DNA from: Cellulomonas sp. NTE-D12
GTDB taxonomy: Bacteria > Actinomycetota > Actinomycetes > Actinomycetales > Cellulomonadaceae
NCBI RefSeq assembly: GCF_027923705.1
Contig: NZ_AP026442.1
Span: forward strand, 3,162,001-3,226,000
DNA: 64,000 nucleotides
Direction: 5' to 3'
Position 1 is the first letter of the stretch. Every line of letters starts with the position of its first letter. The position numbers were made by a program, and so were the translations under genes. Positions 56,102-64,000 of this stretch are shown one piece after another. The notes beneath the pieces were generated by a model. It was not told the DNA's origin. It did not search any database and worked only from the letters and a program-made list of their open reading frames with translations.

Positions 56102-57007
56102 TCAGCGTCCGATCAGCTCGACGTCGGTGTTGTCGATCAGCCGGGTACCGCCCACCCGGGCGGCCACGGCCAGCACTGCGGTGCCGACGGCGCTGTCGGG
56201 GACCTCGGTGAAGGTGTCGGGATCGAGCAGGGCGACGTAGTCGACGGCGTCCACCTGCTCGTCGAGCTGCTCGTCGAGGACTGCCCGGACGACGGCACGC
56301 ACCTGGTCGGGGGCGCCACCGGCGGCCGCGCGCTCCCGACCGGCGGCCAGCGACCGGGACAGGGCCAGCGCCCGCTGCCGGTCCTCCGGGCCGAGGTACG
56401 CGTTGCGGCTCGAGAGCGCCAGGCCGTCGTCGTCCCGGACGATCGGCACGCCGCGCACGTCGACCGGCACGTCCAGGTCGCGCACCATCGCCCGGACCGC
56501 GGCCAGCTGCTGGGCGTCCTTGCGGCCGAACAGCGCGACGTCCGGCCTGGTCAGGTGCATCAGCTTGAGCACGACGGTCAGCACACCGTCGAAGTGCCCT
56601 GGCCTGACAGCACCCTCGAGCACCGTGCCGATCGGCCCTGCGGACACGCGCACCGAGGGCTCGCCGTCGGGGTACATCACCTGCGGCGTCGGGGCGAACA
56701 CCACGTCGCCCGCTCCGAGCAGGCCGGGTCCGGACAGCAGCGCGAGGTCGCCGTCCAGGTCGCGGGGGTAGCGCTCGAGGTCCTCGCCCGGGCCGAACTG
56801 CAGCGGGTTGACGAAGATGGTGACGACGACGCGGGAGGCGAGCTCCTTGGCGGCGCGCACCAGCGACAGGTGCCCGGCGTGCAGCGCGCCCATCGTCATC
56901 ACGACGGCCCGGCCGTACGGCGCCGCGACCCGGTCGGGTGCCGACGCGTCGAGCGCCGCCCACAGCTGCGCGACGTCGTGGACCAGCACCGGCGCGCTGT
57001 CCGTCAT
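56102..57007 (-). CDS. panC: Pantothenate synthetase
   Basis: Joins pantoate and beta-alanine using ATP. The 301 residues contain the HIGH-like motif in MGALHAGHLSLV (His43, His46), FVNPLQFGPGEDLERYPR, and the KMSKS-like LALSSRNAYL. It overlaps the upstream DUF2520 gene by one base (TGATG). Confidence 0.96.
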   Translation of the reverse strand: MTDSAPVLVHDVAQLWAALDASAPDRVAAPYGRAVVMTMGALHAGHLSLVRAAKELASRVVVTIFVNPLQFGPGEDLERYPRDLDGDLALLSGPGLLGAGDVVFAPTPQVMYPDGEPSVRVSAGPIGTVLEGAVRPGHFDGVLTVVLKLMHLTRPDVALFGRKDAQQLAAVRAMVRDLDVPVDVRGVPIVRDDDGLALSSRNAYLGPEDRQRALALSRSLAAGRERAAAGGAPDQVRAVVRAVLDEQLDEQVDAVDYVALLDPDTFTEVPDSAVGTAVLAVAARVGGTRLIDNTDVELIGR

Positions 57008-57987
57008 CAGTCCTCCTGCGGGCCGCCGTCGCCGGTCTGGGACCGGCCGTCCGGGGCGCCCGCCAGCACGTCCAGCAGCCGCTGGGCCGCCGCGGCATCC
57101 ACCAGGCCGGCAGCCAGCGACCGCGCCGTGGCGGCGCGCGCGAGAGCACGGTACCCCCCGACCACGTCGACGGCCCCGGTGCGTCCGCCGAGGGCGGTCA
57201 GCTGCGCGAGGTGCTGCTCGACGGTGCCGGCATCACCGCGCCGCACGGGTCCGGTCAGCGCGGTGATCGCCCCGGCGCCGCCTGCCGACTCGGCCCGCAG
57301 GGCGGTGTCGAGCGCCGCCTCCAGCAGCGGGCGCAGCATCCGGCCAGGATCGTCCACACCGGCCGCCGCGAGCGCCTGCGCAGCCTGCGCCACGAGCACC
57401 ACCAGGTGGTTCGCCCCGTGCGCCAGGGCCGCGTGGTACAGCGGACGGGCGCCCTCGGCGAGCACGACGGGCTCGCCGCCCACCTCGACGACGAGCGCCT
57501 GACCGATCGGCAGCACGGGCGCGGGTGCCGTCACGGCGAACGGGCAGCCCTCCAGCCGCGCGAGGTCCAACGAGGTGCCGGTGAACGTCATCGCCGGGTG
57601 CAGCGCGAGCGGGATCACCCCCGCGGTGCGCGCCGGCGTCAGCACGTCGGTGCCGAACCGGCCGCTGGTGTGCACCACCAGCTGTCCCGCCTGCCAGGCG
57701 CCGACCTCAGCCAGCCCGGCGACGAGTGGTGCCAGCGCATCGTCCGGCACCGCCAGCAGCACCAGCTCGGCACGCCGCACCACCTCGGGCACGTCGACCA
57801 CCGGGACGCCGGGCAGCAGCGCGTCGGCACGGTCACGCGACTCCTGCGAGACGGCGCTCACCGCCACCACGGGGTGTCCGGCGGCCCGCAGGGCGCTGCC
57901 CAGCACCGCACCGACGCGGCCGGCGCCGACCACCCCGACCCCGAGCCGACCGGGGCGGGCGGCGGGGTCCACGGGCTGGGCGCTCAT
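57007..57987 (-). CDS. Rossmann-like/DUF2520 protein, possible ketopantoate reductase
   Basis: A 326-residue protein with an N-terminal NAD(P)-binding Rossmann fold (GVGVVGAGRVGAVLGSALRAAGH, about 16-38), HTSGRFG, LHPAMTF and a helical DUF2520 domain (about 165-305). It overlaps panC by one base. The PanG ketopantoate reductase described in Francisella is of this type, so supply of pantoate to PanC is a reasonable idea, but it is inference. Confidence 0.87.
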   Translation of the reverse strand: MSAQPVDPAARPGRLGVGVVGAGRVGAVLGSALRAAGHPVVAVSAVSQESRDRADALLPGVPVVDVPEVVRRAELVLLAVPDDALAPLVAGLAEVGAWQAGQLVVHTSGRFGTDVLTPARTAGVIPLALHPAMTFTGTSLDLARLEGCPFAVTAPAPVLPIGQALVVEVGGEPVVLAEGARPLYHAALAHGANHLVVLVAQAAQALAAAGVDDPGRMLRPLLEAALDTALRAESAGGAGAITALTGPVRRGDAGTVEQHLAQLTALGGRTGAVDVVGGYRALARAATARSLAAGLVDAAAAQRLLDVLAGAPDGRSQTGDGGPQED

Positions 57988-57997
57988 ACGGTGCGGC

Positions 57998-59602
57998 TCA
58001 CGACGTGCCCCGGCGCATCCACTGCTCCGGCCCGGCCGCCTGGCGAGCCTGCCGGGCGCGCGCCGCCTGCTCGTCCAGCAGCGCGGCCGCCGCCTGCTCG
58101 GTCAGGTGCTCCGCACGCGGCGACACCGGCCCGGGCGTGGAGTGCACCACGAAGGTCGCGACGCCGAGCGCCCGCTGGATCGGCCCCTGCCGCACGGCCA
58201 GCGACTGGGTGCGCTCGTGCGGCACAACCTCGACCGACCTCCACCACCGGCCAGACCGCACCAGCAGCGCCCGGTCGGTCACCAGCACGCCCCGCCGCCG
58301 CCAGCCGATCGGGTCCACCCAACGGGCGGCCCGCGGCGACGGCGTGAACCCGCCGTCGTCGCCCCTGCCGGTGAACGCGGCGTCGAGCACCGCCTGCGGG
58401 TCCGCGACGCCGAGGTCCGGCAGCACCAGCCACAGGGCCGTCATCGCCTCCTGACGCGTGGCGACGGGGTGCAGCACCGCCTCGTTCTCGCGCTCCTTGG
58501 CCTCCGTGCCGTAGCCGGCGACGTTGATCTGCACCCGCCACCAGTCGCGAGACCGCCACAGGAGCGGCTGGTGCAGCCGGACGGCCTGCACCCGGCCCGG
58601 CGGGACCGTCTGCGTGCGCGTCTCGGTGAGCCCGTGCCGCAGCCGGATGCCGTCCGGCGAGATGGCGGCGCGGAACGTGGCGGCGCCGTTCAGCCGGGAC
58701 CACACCCAGCTGACGGCGCCGAGCAGGGCGGGCAGCACACCGAACGCGGCGTCGATGCTGTCGCTCACGACGATGGTGACGGTGATGGCGACCACGCCGA
58801 GCACCAGCCAGACGGTGCCGCCGGACAGCAGGATCGAGCCGAGCAGCCGCGGCATCGGCAGCTCGTACACCTGCTGCTCCGGTGCGGGCGCGAACGCCGG
58901 GGCGGGTGCGGCGGCTCCTCGAGGCGGCACGGCCGGAAGGCCCGGCGACGCGGACAGCGGGGAACCCGGCACCGCGCCGTCCGGGTCGGACGGGGCAGCC
59001 TCGGGCAGCCGGTCGACGACGGGGCCACCTGGTTGCGTGGGCGCGGTCGCCGGCGCCGACGGCCGACGCAGGCCGGCCGCGAGCGCCAGCAGCTCGGCGC
59101 GCAGCGCATCGGCCTCGTCCTCCCGCAGGAACGACAGCGACACCGCGGACCCGTGCCCGCCGGCCACCTCCAGCCGCAGCTCCGACAGGCCGACCAGCCG
59201 GGCCAGCAGCGGCTGCACCACGTCCACCGCCTGCAGCCGGTCCAGCCGGGCCTGCCGCTGCTGCCGGAACACGATGCCCTGCCGCAGGTGCACCGCCTCG
59301 TCCGTGACGGCGAACCGCATCGCACGCCACGCGAACGCCGAGTACACCAACGTCACCACGGTGACCAGCACCAGCACGCCGACCAGCGCCAGCCAGGTGC
59401 GCCCACCGAGCACGTGCGCGAGGTTGCGGACGTTGTCACCGGCCTGCGCCGCGAAGATCGCGAGCACGGCGACCAGTGCCTTCCAACCGCGCAGCAGCGG
59501 GGTGATCGGGTGCACCCGACGCCAGGCGTAGGCGTCCTCGCCGACCGCCTCTGCCGTGACGGGGGCCGGACCCGCGACCGAGGGCGTCTCGGCGGCGCTC
59601 AC
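57998..59602 (-). CDS. PH-domain membrane protein, YdbT type
   Basis: A 534-residue protein with paired transmembrane helices near 40-56 and 70-90, another pair near 253-290, and bacterial PH (bPH2) domains with the recurring pattern VHLRQGIVFRQQRQARLDRLQAVDV and IRLRHGLTETRTQTVPPGRVQAVRL. A Pro/Ala-rich stretch (about 175-245) separates the halves. Forms a pair with the next gene, GTGA overlap. Function unknown. Confidence 0.88.
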   Translation of the reverse strand: MSAAETPSVAGPAPVTAEAVGEDAYAWRRVHPITPLLRGWKALVAVLAIFAAQAGDNVRNLAHVLGGRTWLALVGVLVLVTVVTLVYSAFAWRAMRFAVTDEAVHLRQGIVFRQQRQARLDRLQAVDVVQPLLARLVGLSELRLEVAGGHGSAVSLSFLREDEADALRAELLALAAGLRRPSAPATAPTQPGGPVVDRLPEAAPSDPDGAVPGSPLSASPGLPAVPPRGAAAPAPAFAPAPEQQVYELPMPRLLGSILLSGGTVWLVLGVVAITVTIVVSDSIDAAFGVLPALLGAVSWVWSRLNGAATFRAAISPDGIRLRHGLTETRTQTVPPGRVQAVRLHQPLLWRSRDWWRVQINVAGYGTEAKERENEAVLHPVATRQEAMTALWLVLPDLGVADPQAVLDAAFTGRGDDGGFTPSPRAARWVDPIGWRRRGVLVTDRALLVRSGRWWRSVEVVPHERTQSLAVRQGPIQRALGVATFVVHSTPGPVSPRAEHLTEQAAAALLDEQAARARQARQAAGPEQWMRRGTS

Positions 59603-60108
59603 AGGCCCGCCAGCCGGGCCTCGCCGCGCGAGGCGAGGCGGTCACGCAGCCGTGCGGCCTCCTCGGGCGGCAGGCCGTGGATCGAGGCGTCGGTGTTGGG
59701 TGCTGCGGTGTGCAGCTGGACGGCCGCGATGCCGAAGCTGCGGTCCACCGGTCCGGCGTTCACGTCGACGTACTGCATGCGGCCGTAGGGCACCACGACC
59801 AGGGTCTTGAACATGATGCCGCGGCGGATCAGCAGGTCCTCCGCCCGCTCGGCGTAGCCGACGGCGCGCACCTGCCGCGGCACCAGCCATCCGAGCCACA
59901 CGCCGACCGCCAGCACCGCGGCAGGCGCGATCCACGCCGCGGGCGCACCGGCGAGGACCGCCAGCACGACGCCCGCGACGAGGAGCGGGACGAGGACGAT
60001 CGCCGCGACCGTCAGCCGCGCAGCGGCCAGCCGTGGGGAGACGGGTGTCCAGACGATGTCCGCCGGCTGGAACAGGGCGTCGGTCGAGACAGGGCCGGAG
60101 CTGGTCAT
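59599..60108 (-). CDS. PH-domain membrane protein, YdbS type
   Basis: A 169-residue partner of the preceding protein: two transmembrane helices (about 33-52 and 56-76) and one bPH2 domain (LLIRRGIMFKTLVVVPYGRMQYVDV). ATG 60108 starts the conserved part. The 100 bases between it and the DUF3180 gene show no clear element. Confidence 0.88.
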   Translation of the reverse strand: MTSSGPVSTDALFQPADIVWTPVSPRLAAARLTVAAIVLVPLLVAGVVLAVLAGAPAAWIAPAAVLAVGVWLGWLVPRQVRAVGYAERAEDLLIRRGIMFKTLVVVPYGRMQYVDVNAGPVDRSFGIAAVQLHTAAPNTDASIHGLPPEEAARLRDRLASRGEARLAGL

Positions 60109-60208
60109 GAGGCCATCCAAGCATCGGCCGCAACGGCTGCGGCCGGGACCTGCGCCGGTCCGGGTGCCGTCGAGGCCTGCGCCCCGATGCCGAGGCGGCG
60201 CCCCGACG

Positions 60209-60700
60209 TCAGCTCGGCGACGGGTCCGGCTCCGCACCGCCGGACTCCTGGCGCTGCTCGTCCTGCGGTGGCGGGATGCGGCAGAACCACTCCACCACCA
60301 GGCCGACCACCGCCATCACCAGCGCGCCGCCCGCGGCGACGCCGGCCGCAGCCGCCCGGGGGCCGCTCCCGGGCAGGTCCCGGGAGAGCAGCAGCGCCAC
60401 CAGCTGACCGCCGTACCAGCCCACCAGCAGGGCGCCGGTGTAGCACGCCGCCTTGGCCAGCACCGCGGTCCGTGCCGCCCGGATCGGGTCGAGGTCCGGC
60501 CGGTGCCCGCGCAGGAACTGCCGCACCGCCCAGCCCATCGAGAACACCACCGCGGAGATCAGCAGCTCCACCACGGCCACCAGCCACGGCACCGTCGGCA
60601 TGCCGGGTCCGCGACGGGACAGCTCCGTGGTGATCAGCGCGGCCAGCACCCCGACGACGAGCGCGACGAGCAGGAGGCTCTGCCAGCGGGTGCGCCGCAT
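60209..60700 (-). CDS. DUF3180 membrane protein
   Basis: A 163-residue protein with four transmembrane helices and a charged, Pro-rich tail. This family is found next to folK in Actinobacteria; function unknown. The ATG overlaps the folBK stop by one base. Confidence 0.88.
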   Translation of the reverse strand: MRRTRWQSLLLVALVVGVLAALITTELSRRGPGMPTVPWLVAVVELLISAVVFSMGWAVRQFLRGHRPDLDPIRAARTAVLAKAACYTGALLVGWYGGQLVALLLSRDLPGSGPRAAAAGVAAGGALVMAVVGLVVEWFCRIPPPQDEQRQESGGAEPDPSPS

Positions 60701-62319
60701 CACGGACCCCACGGCCAGGCGGGTCCCGCGTCGTCGTCGGCCCGGTCCTCGTGGGGTGCCGCCGCAGGGGCCGGCGCCACGGCGGGCCCGTGCGTCGAGG
60801 GTCCCTGCGCCGCGGGGCCGTGCCCCGAGACGTCCAGCGACCCGGTGTGCTGCACCGGCGCCGTCAGCCAGTCCAGGGCCATCCACCGCACGCCGTCACG
60901 GTCCGGTGCGGTGTCCGCCAGCTGGGCGACCGGGCCGCCGCCGAGCCCCGGCAGCACCGCGGCCGGGTCCACCTGCGCCCACGGCTGCAGCACGAAGGCG
61001 CGCTGGTGGGCACGCGGGTGCGGCAGCTCGAGGTCGTCCGTGACGGCCAGCACCGAGCCGTACACCACGATGTCGAGGTCCAGCGTGCGGGGTCCCCACC
61101 GCTCCAGCCGCACCCGGCCGTGCCGGTCCTCCAGCAGCTGCAGGGCGTGCAGCAGCTCCCGCGGCGCGAGCGTCGTGCGGGCCAGCACCACCGCGTCGAG
61201 GTAGTCCGGCTGCTCCGGACCGCCGACGGGTGCCGTCCGGGCGAGCGGCGAGACCTTGACCACCTCGAGGCCGGGCAGCTGGCCCAGCTCCGCGACCACC
61301 TCGCGCAGCGTCTCCTGGGACGGGCCGAGGTTCGAGCCCAGGGCCAGCACCACGTCGACCGGGGCCGCCGGGCGCTGGTCCAGAGTGTCGCCGGGCGCGG
61401 GGGCCGCGGGCACGGGTGCGGCCGGCGGCTCCGGTGCGGCCGGCTCGGGTGCGGCCAGCTCGGGTGCGTCGGCTGGCGTGCGAGGCAGGACCGTCGTCTC
61501 GGAGACGTCGTCCGGCACCGCCATCACGGGCTCCCACGACGGCACGGCGATCGCGTCGGACGGCTCGGTGGGGGCCGCGGCCAGCTCCGCCGAGCCCATC
61601 CCCGGCACGGCCACGGCCGGCATGGCGGCCCCGGGCACCGCAGCACCCGGCGCGGTGGTACCGGGCAGCATCGCGGCCGCGAGGGCGGCTGCCTCGGGAC
61701 CGACGATGTCGGCGAACGTCGGGATCTCGAGCGGTGAGCTCGGTGCGTGCGGGGCGCGCGCCGAGGACGGTGCGGGCAGCGGGACGCCGGCCGGTGTCTC
61801 GGCGAGCGGCAGGGGCGCCGTGCGCGGGTGGGCGTGGGCGGCGGCACGGGTCGCGGCGCTGGCGGTGGGCGGCTCGACCGTCCCCTGCTGCGCGCGGTAC
61901 GGCTCCGCGGCGGGCAGCTTGCGCCGGTCCCGGTGGATCTCGACGACGACGTCGCCGAAGGGCACGGTGATCGGCGCCTGCGGCTTGTGCACCGCCACGT
62001 CGACGGCCAGCACGCCCGGGTGGGCCAGCACGGTGGCGGCGATCCGCTCGGCGACCGTCTCGATCAGGTCGGCCGGCTCGCCGGCGAGCACCGCGTGCAC
62101 CTCCTGTGCCAGACGGCCGTAGTCGACGGAGTACGTCAGGTCGTCCCGCGCCGCGGCGCGGCGCGTGTCCAGGTGCACGACGACGTCGCCGAGGAACTGC
62201 TGACCGTCACGCCGCTCCTCGGGCAGCAGCCCGTGCCGGCCGGTGGCCGTGATCCCGGTCAACCGGATCCGGTCCAGCTCGCGCCCGGCGTCGTCCACCA
62301 CCGGCTGCTCACCGCTCAC
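60700..62319 (-). CDS. folBK: Bifunctional dihydroneopterin aldolase / HPPK (FolB-FolK fusion)
   Basis: Two successive folate enzymes in one 539-residue chain. FolB (about 15-132) has GRHGLLPEERRDGQQF, YSVDYGRL and KPQAPI; FolK (about 320-495) has VLALGSNLGPS, TAPVGGPEQPDYLDAVV and RWGPRTLDLDIVVYG. Between them are about 185 residues rich in Ala and Pro with no recognised domain. The linker is much longer than in known fusions and the C-terminal 35 residues are again low-complexity. GTG 62319 follows GGAGG. Confidence 0.93.
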   Translation of the reverse strand: MSGEQPVVDDAGRELDRIRLTGITATGRHGLLPEERRDGQQFLGDVVVHLDTRRAAARDDLTYSVDYGRLAQEVHAVLAGEPADLIETVAERIAATVLAHPGVLAVDVAVHKPQAPITVPFGDVVVEIHRDRRKLPAAEPYRAQQGTVEPPTASAATRAAAHAHPRTAPLPLAETPAGVPLPAPSSARAPHAPSSPLEIPTFADIVGPEAAALAAAMLPGTTAPGAAVPGAAMPAVAVPGMGSAELAAAPTEPSDAIAVPSWEPVMAVPDDVSETTVLPRTPADAPELAAPEPAAPEPPAAPVPAAPAPGDTLDQRPAAPVDVVLALGSNLGPSQETLREVVAELGQLPGLEVVKVSPLARTAPVGGPEQPDYLDAVVLARTTLAPRELLHALQLLEDRHGRVRLERWGPRTLDLDIVVYGSVLAVTDDLELPHPRAHQRAFVLQPWAQVDPAAVLPGLGGGPVAQLADTAPDRDGVRWMALDWLTAPVQHTGSLDVSGHGPAAQGPSTHGPAVAPAPAAAPHEDRADDDAGPAWPWGP

Positions 62320-63245
62320 CGCGGGCCTCCTACCGTCTCGTCGTGCACGTCATCGTGCCCGATCCCGTCCTTGCCGCCGCCCCGGGCCGCGCGCCACGCC
62401 GCGGCGACCCGCACCGCATCGGCCGAGCCCCGGGCCTCGTGCACCCGGACGGCCCACACCCCGGCCGCCGCCGCGAGCGCACTGATCGCCGCCGTCGCCC
62501 CGTCGCGTTCCGCGGGCGGCACCGGCTCGCCGTCCGGGCCCGCCAGCAGGTGGCCGAGGAACCGTTTGCGGCTGGCGCCCACCAGCACCGGGAAACCCTC
62601 GGCCTGCAGCACGTCGAGGTGCGCCAGCAGCGGCCAGTTGCTCGCACCGGCCTTGGCGAAGCCGAGGCCCGGGTCCAGCACCACCTGCTCGTCCCGCACA
62701 CCGGCGGCGCGCAGCTCGGCCAGCCGGGTGCGCAGCTCGGCCAGCACGTCGGCCACCACGTCGTCGTACCGGTCGTGGGCGTCCATCACGTCGGCGTGCC
62801 CCCGCCAGTGCATCGCCACGTACGCGACGCCGGACCGGGCCACCAGCGCCGCCATCTCGGGGTCGGCCAGCCCGCCGGACACGTCGTTGACCAGCAGCGC
62901 GCCGGCGTCCACCGCCTGCTCCGCCACCACCGCCCGCGTGGTGTCCACGCTGACCGTCGCACCGTGCGCCACCAGCTCGCGCACCACGGGCAGCACCCGG
63001 GACAGCTCCTCGTCCACCGGCACCCGCGGCGCGTTGGGGCGGGTGGACTCGCCACCGACGTCCAGCAGGTCGGCACCGTCGGCCAGCAGCTGCAGGCCGT
63101 GCGCCACCGCCGACGACGTGGTGAACCACCGGCCGCCGTCGCTGAACGAGTCCGGCGTGACGTTGACGACGCCCATCACCAGCGTCCGGTCACCGTCACC
63201 CAGGTGCGCGAGGGACGCCGGACCGCTGCGCGCGCCGGTGCTCAC
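62316..63245 (-). CDS. folP: Dihydropteroate synthase
   Basis: Condenses pABA with the pterin; the target of sulfonamides. The 309 residues show GVVNVTPDSFSDGG, VGGESTRPNA, VNDVSGG and VLVGASRKRFLG. GTG 63245 with AGGGTG upstream was chosen over GTG 63254. It overlaps folBK (GTGA). Confidence 0.95.
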   Translation of the reverse strand: MSTGARSGPASLAHLGDGDRTLVMGVVNVTPDSFSDGGRWFTTSSAVAHGLQLLADGADLLDVGGESTRPNAPRVPVDEELSRVLPVVRELVAHGATVSVDTTRAVVAEQAVDAGALLVNDVSGGLADPEMAALVARSGVAYVAMHWRGHADVMDAHDRYDDVVADVLAELRTRLAELRAAGVRDEQVVLDPGLGFAKAGASNWPLLAHLDVLQAEGFPVLVGASRKRFLGHLLAGPDGEPVPPAERDGATAAISALAAAAGVWAVRVHEARGSADAVRVAAAWRAARGGGKDGIGHDDVHDETVGGPR

Positions 63246-63276
63246 GGGCGTCACCCTACGCAGGCCGGTGCACGGG

Positions 63277-63951
63277 TCAGCGACCCAGCACCAGGGCCAT
63301 CGCCTCGGCCCGGGTGGCGGCGTCACGCATCTGACCGCGCACCGCGGAGGTGACCGTGCGAGCACCGGGCTTGCGGACCCCGCGCATCGACATGCACAGG
63401 TGCTCGCACTCGAGCACCACCATCACGCCACCGGGGTTCAGCACCTCGACCAGGGCGTCCGCGATCTGCGACGTCAGCCGCTCCTGCACCTGCGGGCGGC
63501 GGGCGTAGACCTCCACCACCCGGGCCAGCTTGGACAGGCCGGTGATGCGACCGTCCGTGCCGGGGATGTAACCCACGTGGGCGACGCCGTGGAACGGGAC
63601 CAGGTGGTGCTCGCACGTGGAGTACACGGCGATGTCACGCACCATCACCATCTCCTGGTGACCGGCGTCGAACGTGGTGGTCAGCACGTCGCGCGGGTCC
63701 TGGAACAGGCCGGCGAACGTCTCGCGGTAGGCGCGGGCCACCCGCGCGGGCGTGTCCAGCAGCCCCTCGCGGTCCGGGTCCTCGCCGACGGCGATCAGCA
63801 GCTCGCGGACGGCGGCCTCCGCACGGGCGGCGTCGAACGGCCGCACCGCGCGGCCGCCGTCCACCAGCGGACCGATCACCGAGCGCTGCTCGGGCGTCTC
63901 GTCGTCGGCCAGGTCGTCCTCGACCGGTGCACCCACGGCGCGGTCGCCCAT
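63277..63951 (-). CDS. folE: GTP cyclohydrolase I
   Basis: First step of folate synthesis. The 224 residues keep the zinc ligands Cys113 and His116 ([10 protein letters not shown]) and Cys186 ([10 protein letters not shown]). The N-terminal 35 residues are variable. It starts one base after the stop of the upstream gene. Confidence 0.97.
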   Translation of the reverse strand: MGDRAVGAPVEDDLADDETPEQRSVIGPLVDGGRAVRPFDAARAEAAVRELLIAVGEDPDREGLLDTPARVARAYRETFAGLFQDPRDVLTTTFDAGHQEMVMVRDIAVYSTCEHHLVPFHGVAHVGYIPGTDGRITGLSKLARVVEVYARRPQVQERLTSQIADALVEVLNPGGVMVVLECEHLCMSMRGVRKPGARTVTSAVRGQMRDAATRAEAMALVLGR

Positions 63952-63952
63952 G

Positions 63953-64000
63953 TCAGAGGCGCCCGGTCGTGTCGGTGGGACCGGGGGTGTCCGGCGTCCG
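63953..64000 (-). CDS. C-terminal end of an upstream gene, probably ftsH
   Basis: Fifteen codons and a TGA (ending [10 protein letters not shown]) precede folE by one base. The Pro/Thr-rich tail suits the disordered end of actinobacterial FtsH, the usual neighbour of folE, but nothing in these residues proves it. Confidence 0.45.
   Translation of the reverse strand, partial: RTPDTPGPTDTTGRL

Overview
This window is chromosomal DNA from a high-GC, motile, xylan-using actinobacterium, most likely Cellulomonas or a close member of Cellulomonadaceae. The evidence is very GC-rich coding DNA with many GTG starts and GTGA/ATGA overlaps; the actinobacterial markers Lsr2, CarD, MshA (mycothiol) and SenX3/RegX3-type PhoRP; a full set of flagellar genes; and a xylo-oligosaccharide gene island. 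No rRNA, tRNA, CRISPR array, transposase or prophage was recognised.

Layout. (1) 1-14.7 kb, flagellum: flgB-flgC-fliE-fliF-fliG-fliH-fliI (minus, fliI cut by the window edge), fliD-fliS-small chaperone-like gene (minus), fliC (minus), a FliA/WhiG-type sigma factor (minus), and a divergent flgN-flgK-flgL-fliW-EAL/HDOD operon (plus). Three of the four transcription units have the same candidate sigma-28-type promoter, TCAG-N15-G(C/G)CGAT, and a perfect CRP/GlxR-type palindrome sits between fliA and flgN. (2) 14.8-18.8 kb: a degenerate DsbA-like membrane protein, a multi-sugar ABC ATPase (MsiK/UgpC type) behind a three-hairpin leader, and a DUF4032 kinase-like protein. (3) 18.8-25.2 kb (minus): rlmB, cysS, an MFS/TetR pair, ispF, ispD and carD, i.e. 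the usual carD-ispD-ispF-cysS-rlmB order with a regulator/transporter pair inserted. (4) 25.4-35.2 kb: a lipoprotein, pstSCAB, PhoP/PhoR-type two-component genes, phoU, phosphoglycerate mutase and mshA; PHO-box-like GTTCACC repeats lie before pstS and between phoR and phoU. (5) 35.2-40.3 kb: lactonase, ROK regulator, xylA, xylB. (6) 40.4-42.6 kb: lsr2, a small membrane protein, lysS. (7) 42.7-52.8 kb: intracellular GH10 xylanase, LacI regulator, sugar-binding lipoprotein, two permeases, GH3 and GH43 enzymes. (8) 53-64 kb (minus): a DivIVA-repeat protein and the cofactor cluster nadC-nadB-panC-DUF2520-two PH-domain proteins-DUF3180-folB/folK fusion-folP-folE, then the last codons of a gene that is probably ftsH.

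How the genes fit together. Xylo-oligosaccharides would be bound by the lipoprotein, imported by the two permeases (no ATPase is encoded in the island, so the MsiK-type ATPase at 16.2 kb is the likely energiser), cut inside the cell by the GH10, GH3 and GH43 enzymes (none has a signal peptide), and the xylose sent to the pentose phosphate pathway by XylA and XylB. LacI and ROK regulators each have a convincing operator/promoter next to them. Phosphate uptake is a self-contained Pho regulon. The folate, NAD and pantothenate genes form a tightly overlapping housekeeping operon.
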